Positions 32,684 through 36,911 of a DNA stretch of 36,911 nucleotides are shown in pieces. The notes below the pieces were generated by a model. It did not search any database, had not been told where the DNA came from, and saw only the letters and a program-made list of their open reading frames with translations. A program made the position numbers and the translations under genes. Each line of letters opens with the position of its first letter. The first letter of the stretch is position 1. Source of the DNA: Anaerolineales bacterium (GTDB taxonomy: Bacteria > Chloroflexota > Anaerolineae > Anaerolineales > UBA4823); contig JAGVAD010000029.1 of the NCBI GenBank assembly GCA_020060465.1, forward strand, positions 1-36,911, read 5' to 3'.

Positions 32684-33619
32684 ATGAAAATTCTGGAATA
32701 CAACGACGTTGACCCATTGCAGGTCTTGCACCTGACCTTGCTGGCGCTGGACTTTTCGCTCACGCCCGAGCGCGCCGCGCACATCCGCCGCACCGACCCG
32801 CGCCCATTTCCCTGCTTCACAGTCAATGCGGTGGAAGACGACATGGTTTTGGGACAGGTGGGGGTCTTTCGCCTGCCGATGATTTCCACAGAAGGACGAG
32901 AAGACGTGGGCGGAGTCTGGGCGGTGTCCACCCACCCGCAGCACGCGGGACGTGGAGTTGCCTCCATTTTATTGGAGGAGGCTCACACCCGAATGCGGGA
33001 CGCAGGTCTGCGCTTCTCTACGCTTGGGACGAGCCGCTCTGGCGTGGCGTACCGCCTCTATCAAAAATTCGGCTACGTGGACATGAACGTCTGGGCGACG
33101 GCGCTGGCGCGCTGGGAGGTGGCGCACCAGCCCACTCGTCTGCGCGCCCAGCCCACAGATCAAGGAGGATTCGATTTCGTCGAGACGATATTCCAAAATC
33201 TCGCGGGCGATTATCTCGGTTTTGCCTGGCGGCATACGCCCTTCATCCGCCTGCGGGATAAAGTTAAAGTGGAGGATATTTGGGTGGTGTGGGAAAACCG
33301 CGCGCCTGTTGGCTTCGTTTTTGCGTACAAGAACGAATTGCTATTGAAGGTCAACATCCAGATTTTGCGCGCGGATATTGACGCGGCGGAGGTAGTTGCC
33401 GCGGTGGCTTCCCAAATAAAGGCATCTTACGTGCAGGTCACGCTGAGCCGCCCAGCAGACATCGCCAGTCTTCGGTGCGCCGGCTGGCAGGTGGCGCATC
33501 CAAACTGGGAGGCGTTCATGGTCAAGCCTCTGCTCCCCGAACTGACCGGCGACGACGCCCGCCGTCTCTTCGGCATCGGCACGGATCGGTTTCTCGTCTC
33601 GTGGCTGGATGTGACGTGA
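32684..33619 (+). CDS. GNAT family N-acetyltransferase
   Basis: 311 aa. The N-terminal 150 residues form a GNAT domain: GGVWAVSTHPQHAGRGVAS gives the acetyl-CoA loop (Q/R-x-x-G-x-G/A form), then LLEEAHTRMRDAG and SGVAYRLYQKFGY, the usual end of motif B. Residues from about 150 to 311 resemble a second, degenerate GNAT-like half with no clear CoA loop, as in two-domain GNATs. The acceptor substrate is unknown. It starts 17 bases after the SnoaL-like gene; no good ribosome site is seen. Confidence 0.9.
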   Translation: MKILEYNDVDPLQVLHLTLLALDFSLTPERAAHIRRTDPRPFPCFTVNAVEDDMVLGQVGVFRLPMISTEGREDVGGVWAVSTHPQHAGRGVASILLEEAHTRMRDAGLRFSTLGTSRSGVAYRLYQKFGYVDMNVWATALARWEVAHQPTRLRAQPTDQGGFDFVETIFQNLAGDYLGFAWRHTPFIRLRDKVKVEDIWVVWENRAPVGFVFAYKNELLLKVNIQILRADIDAAEVVAAVASQIKASYVQVTLSRPADIASLRCAGWQVAHPNWEAFMVKPLLPELTGDDARRLFGIGTDRFLVSWLDVT

Positions 33620-33713
33620 GTAGATTGTGAGATCAGGCGGGTCAACTCGCCGCGCCTGGCAAATGTGGCTGCGATGGAGTGGATACCAGGCATTTGACGA
33701 CACATCTCGTTAT

Positions 33714-33850
33714 CTATCCATCCACCTGAAAGCGGTACCCAAATCCGCGTTCGTTGTGAATGTAACGCGCGTTCTCAGGATCCACTTCCACTTTCTTGCG
33801 CAAGTGCCAGATGTCGTGCGCGTGTGTTCCCCCTCCCTTATAGAGCGATT
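33714..33850 (-). pseudogene. Remnant of an OmpR/PhoB-type winged-helix response regulator C-terminus
   Basis: On the - strand the stretch ending in the TAG at 33714-33716 reads [20 protein letters not shown], then [20 protein letters not shown] and FQVDG. The R-K-K-(V/I)-E-x-D-P-E-N-x-R-Y-I-x-x-x-R-G-x-G-Y-R-F pattern is the recognition helix and wing of OmpR/PhoB regulators. No start, receiver domain or longer frame is present upstream; the frame is lost beyond about 33850, so this is a decayed fragment. The rest of 33620-33909 holds nothing I recognise. Confidence 0.75.
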
Positions 33851-33909
33851 TGACAAATAATCCACGGATGCAGTGCGAGTTCATGTTTCACTGCCAGGTA
33901 TGACTTTTC

Positions 33910-36900
33910 TCACCCGCTCACCCATTCCTCGGTCAGCAGGGCGGCCTGCTCCAGGACGGTTTGGGTGGCTTTTTCCTGTTTGTCGGGCGGGTAGCCGTAT
34001 TTACGCAGGATGCGCTTGACGATGACGCGCAGTTGGGCGCGGACGGTCTCGCGCAAGGTCCAATCTATGCTGACGTTATTGCGCACCGCCTGCACCAGTT
34101 CGCGGGCAATCGTCCGCAGCGTTTCGTCGCCCAGCACGGCGACGGCGCTATCGTTGGTTTCCAGGGCATCGTAGAAAGCCAGTTCCTCTTCCGAGAGGCC
34201 GAGTTGCTCGCCGCGGGCGTTGGCAGCGCGCATCTCTCGCGCCAGGGCGATCAGTTCCTCGATGACCTGGGCGGCCTCGATGGCGCGATTCTGGTAGCGG
34301 CGCAGGGTTTGCTCCAACAATTCCGAAAAAGCCCGGCTCTGCACCAGGTTCTTGCGGCGCAGGCGGTTGACCTCGCCCTTGAGCAGGCGCTGTAATGCTT
34401 CTACTGCCAGATTCTTGTGCGGCAGGCCGCGCATCTCAGCCAGGAAACCCTCCGAAAGGATGGAAATATCGGGTCGAGAGAGACCGGCGGCGGTGAAAAT
34501 GTCCAGCACGCCCCGGGGGGTGATGGCTTGAGCCAGGATTTGACGCACGGCGTGGTCGAGGTCTTCGGGTGGATGACCTTCGGACGGGGTGCGCTTGGTG
34601 AGGGCAGCCTGAGCGCTCTGGAAGAAGGCGACTTCATCGCGGATGCGCAGCGCCGCCTCGTGCGGGACAGCCAGGGCGAAAGCCCGCGATAGGTCACGCG
34701 CCGCCTCCACCAGGCGTTCCTTGCCGTTTTCCTGCGCCAGGATGTGCTCCAGCGCGGCGGGAAGCAGCATCAGGCGGTCCTGCGGCTTGCCCCTCAGCCA
34801 GAGCGAATAATCGAAGCCATGAAATAAATCGCGGCAGACCTCGTATTTTTCCAGCATCAGGCGCACGGCTTCGTCTTGCGGCAAGGCGGTGAGGCCGCGC
34901 CCGCCGCTTTCGGTGTAGGTTGCCAGGGCGTCCTTGAGTTCGTGCGCCAGACCGAGGTAATCCACCACCAGGCCGCCGGGCTTGTCGCGGAAGACACGGT
35001 TGACGCGGGCGATGGCCTGCATCAGCCCGTGACCGCGCATGGGCTTATCCAGGTAGAGGGTGTGCAGGCTGGGGGCGTCAAAGCCGGTCAGCCACATGTC
35101 GCGGACGATGACCAGTTTGAAGGGGTCGTTGGGGTCGCGGAAGCGGTTGGCGAGGGCTTCACGGCGGCGCTTGTCGCGGATGTGGGGCTGCCAGTCTGCG
35201 GGGTCGGCGGCGGAACCGGTCATCACCACTTTGAGTTGGCCGCGCTCATCGTCCGGGTTTTCCCATTGAGGGCGCAGGCGGACAATTTCGCGGTAGAGTT
35301 CCACCGCGATGCGGCGGCTCATGCAGACAATCATCCCCTTGCCTTCCAGCACCTCCAGACGCTGCTCGAAATGCGCGACGATGTCTTGGGCAAGCAATTC
35401 TAATCGCCGCGGCGCGCCGACGATGGCTTCCAGTTGCGCCCATTTGGTCTTGAGTTTTTCCTTGCGCTCGATTTCCTCTCCTTCGGTGACTTCCTCGAAT
35501 TCCTCGTCAATCTTCGGCTTGAGTTCTTCGGGCAGGCTGAGTTGCGCCAGGCGGCTTTCGTAGTAAATCGGCACGGTGGCGCCATCTTCCACGGCGCGCT
35601 GGATGTCGTAAATGCTGATGTAATCGCCGAAGACGGCGCGGGTGTTCTTATCGGTCAGTTCGATGGGCGTACCGGTGAAGGCGATGAACGAAGCATTGGG
35701 CAGGGCGTCGCGCATGTGGCGGGCGAAGCCGTCAATGAAATCGTACTGGCTGCGGTGCGCTTCGTCGGCGATAACCACGATGTTGCGCCGCGCCGAAAGC
35801 AGGGGATGGTGGTCGCCCTTTTCGTCGGGGAAAAATTTTTGGATGGTGGTGAAGACCACCCCGCCTGCCTGCACGTTGAGCAACTGCCGCAGGTGAGCGC
35901 GGCTTTCAGCCTGCACCGGCGGCTGGCGGAGCAAATCCTGACAGCGCGCAAACGTGCCAAACAGTTGATCGTCCAGGTCGTTGCGGTCGGTCAGGACGAC
36001 GACGGTGGGGTTTTGCATGGCTGCTTCGCGGATGATGCGCCCGGCGTAGAAGACCATCGTCAGGCTCTTGCCGCTGCCCTGGGTGTGCCAGATGACGCCG
36101 ACGCGCCGGTCGCCGGTTTTGCCGCCCGGCTGGCGGCGGGTCAGATAGCCCGCAGGCTCTTCGCGCACGACCTGCCCCAGGTCGGCCGCGCGCAGCGTCT
36201 CTTCCACCGCAACCCGCACGGCGTGGAACTGGTGGTATCCGGCGACCTTTTTGGTAAGGCGGGAGCGCTCCTCTTCAAAGACGATGAAGTGACGCAGCAA
36301 ATCCAAAAAGCGCCCCGGTTCGAAGACGCCATCCAGCAAGACCTGCAACTCCGGCAGGCTTCCCTCACCCCCGGCCCCTCTCCCAAGGGGAGAGAGGAGA
36401 CTCTCACCCCCGGACCCTCTCCCAGCGGAAGAGGGGGGAAGAGGCGGGGAAAAGTCTCCGCCGGTGATGGTGCGCCAGGGTTTGAACCATTCCCGCCCGG
36501 CGTCCAGCACGCCCAGGCGCGCCTCCAGCCCATCGGAGATGACCAGCATTTCGTTGAATGCAAACAGACCGGGTAGTTCAGCGCGGTAGGTCTGGAGTTG
36601 CTGGTAGGCTTTCCAGATGTCGGCGTTCTCATCGGCGGGGTTTTTGAGCTCGATGAGGACCAGCGGCAGACCGTTGACGAATAGAACCATATCGAGGCGG
36701 CGCGAGTGGCGGTTTTCCACCACCGCGAACTGGTTGACGGCCAGGAAGTCGTTGCTGGCGGGATTCTCGAAATCAATCACCTGCGCCTGTGCGCCGCGGA
36801 TGCTGCCATCGGGGGTGCGATATTCGACTGACACGCCCTCGGTGAGCATGTGGTGGAAGGCGCGGTTGCGGGCGGGCAGGTCGGCGCCTTCGGGCTGGGT

Positions 36901-36911
36901 GAGGCGGCGGA
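33910..36911 (-). CDS. hsdR: Type I restriction enzyme R subunit (5' partial)
   Basis: The frame is open to the right edge ([20 protein letters not shown] precedes the first Met at 36849), so the true start is outside. HsdR is the nuclease and translocase of type I restriction. Counting from that Met: PD-(D/E)xK nuclease Asp53, ELK (Glu67, Lys69) and QLQTY (84-88); Walker [13 protein letters not shown] (Lys261); [20 protein letters not shown] (362-365); FTGTP; and the later helicase motifs [12 protein letters not shown] and QAIARVNR. A Gly/Ser/Pro-rich insert (about 134-164) comes from a palindromic repeat in the DNA. HsdM and HsdS are not in the window and may lie to the right. The catalytic motifs visible are intact, so it is probably functional. 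Confidence 0.95.
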   Translation of the reverse strand, partial: RRLTQPEGADLPARNRAFHHMLTEGVSVEYRTPDGSIRGAQAQVIDFENPASNDFLAVNQFAVVENRHSRRLDMVLFVNGLPLVLIELKNPADENADIWKAYQQLQTYRAELPGLFAFNEMLVISDGLEARLGVLDAGREWFKPWRTITGGDFSPPLPPSSAGRGSGGESLLSPLGRGAGGEGSLPELQVLLDGVFEPGRFLDLLRHFIVFEEERSRLTKKVAGYHQFHAVRVAVEETLRAADLGQVVREEPAGYLTRRQPGGKTGDRRVGVIWHTQGSGKSLTMVFYAGRIIREAAMQNPTVVVLTDRNDLDDQLFGTFARCQDLLRQPPVQAESRAHLRQLLNVQAGGVVFTTIQKFFPDEKGDHHPLLSARRNIVVIADEAHRSQYDFIDGFARHMRDALPNASFIAFTGTPIELTDKNTRAVFGDYISIYDIQRAVEDGATVPIYYESRLAQLSLPEELKPKIDEEFEEVTEGEEIERKEKLKTKWAQLEAIVGAPRRLELLAQDIVAHFEQRLEVLEGKGMIVCMSRRIAVELYREIVRLRPQWENPDDERGQLKVVMTGSAADPADWQPHIRDKRRREALANRFRDPNDPFKLVIVRDMWLTGFDAPSLHTLYLDKPMRGHGLMQAIARVNRVFRDKPGGLVVDYLGLAHELKDALATYTESGGRGLTALPQDEAVRLMLEKYEVCRDLFHGFDYSLWLRGKPQDRLMLLPAALEHILAQENGKERLVEAARDLSRAFALAVPHEAALRIRDEVAFFQSAQAALTKRTPSEGHPPEDLDHAVRQILAQAITPRGVLDIFTAAGLSRPDISILSEGFLAEMRGLPHKNLAVEALQRLLKGEVNRLRRKNLVQSRAFSELLEQTLRRYQNRAIEAAQVIEELIALAREMRAANARGEQLGLSEEELAFYDALETNDSAVAVLGDETLRTIARELVQAVRNNVSIDWTLRETVRAQLRVIVKRILRKYGYPPDKQEKATQTVLEQAALLTEEWVSG
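36362..36438 (+). repeat. Two tandem copies of a palindromic GC-rich repeat inside hsdR
   Basis: Copies at about 36362-36398 and 36401-36438 share CTCACCCCCGG and CCCTCTCCCA, each followed by its partial reverse complement (GGGAGAG or GGAAGAGGG), so each can fold. In the + frame they read [11 protein letters not shown] and [11 protein letters not shown], a phrase I recall from many unrelated bacterial genomes as a translated intergenic repeat. Here it is read through in frame on the opposite strand in HsdR. Confidence 0.75.

Noticed and set aside
35434-36576. Long + strand frame (380 codons) opposite hsdR
   Set aside because: It is a shadow of the high-GC hsdR gene on the other strand, with no domain or ribosome site; the HsdR frame carries all the motifs.

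Overview
The window looks like chromosome from a member of the Chloroflexota, most likely class Anaerolineae. This is inferred from gene content, not from any search. The signs are proteins that combine zinc ribbons, Thr/Pro-rich linkers and membrane helices, bacterial Ser/Thr kinases with an Ala/Thr/Gln-rich stalk, an XRE-NB-ARC-TPR regulator, moderately high GC, and Shine-Dalgarno-led genes.

Layout. (1) 2-10014, + strand: a signalling-like cluster. It holds a zinc-ribbon/TM protein with an extracytoplasmic sandwich-like domain (5' end outside the window), two Ser/Thr kinases, a membrane-anchored subtilisin with cytosolic zinc ribbons, a smaller paralogue of that anchor, an Sfp-type phosphopantetheinyl transferase and a triple zinc-ribbon membrane protein. 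A strong hairpin at 10029-10068 separates it from (2) a histidine ammonia-lyase-like gene on the - strand whose MIO triad reads Ala-Cys-Gly, followed by a divergent EamA transporter. (3) 13131-18061, +: the housekeeping run rpsB-tsf-pyrH-frr-uppS-cdsA. (4) A clear promoter, SAM-I riboswitch and terminator in front of metK. (5) On the - strand, a fur-cbiM-cbiQ-cbiO metal-uptake operon with a candidate Fur-family operator over its promoter. (6) On the - strand, trxA and two small related Cys-containing peptides of unknown function. (7) tRNA-Lys(TTT) with its own promoter. (8) 24142-33619: an XRE-NB-ARC-TPR regulator diverging from a run of membrane genes (a small 4-TM protein, three CPBP intramembrane proteases, a beta-lactamase-fold hydrolase with a membrane tail), then SnoaL-like and GNAT genes. 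(9) A decayed response-regulator C-terminus, and a type I restriction HsdR gene on the - strand that runs off the right edge and carries two tandem copies of a palindromic GC-rich repeat in frame.

How the genes work together. In cluster 1 the zinc ribbons are always predicted to be cytosolic and the sandwich-like or protease domains outside, which suggests transmembrane sensing tied to phosphorylation. Region 3 supplies translation, UMP kinase and lipid-carrier functions. Region 5 is an energy-coupling-factor Co/Ni (possibly other metal) importer with its own regulator. Region 8 looks like an accessory envelope-proteolysis island.

A dispersed element of about 115 bp occurs once in each orientation (7156-7270 and 11679-11794) and has a conserved hairpin. 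The most novel-looking items are the zinc-ribbon/kinase/protease cluster, the paired small peptides beside trxA, and the natural Cys variant of the MIO lyase. All calls are from reading the sequence; no database search was run.
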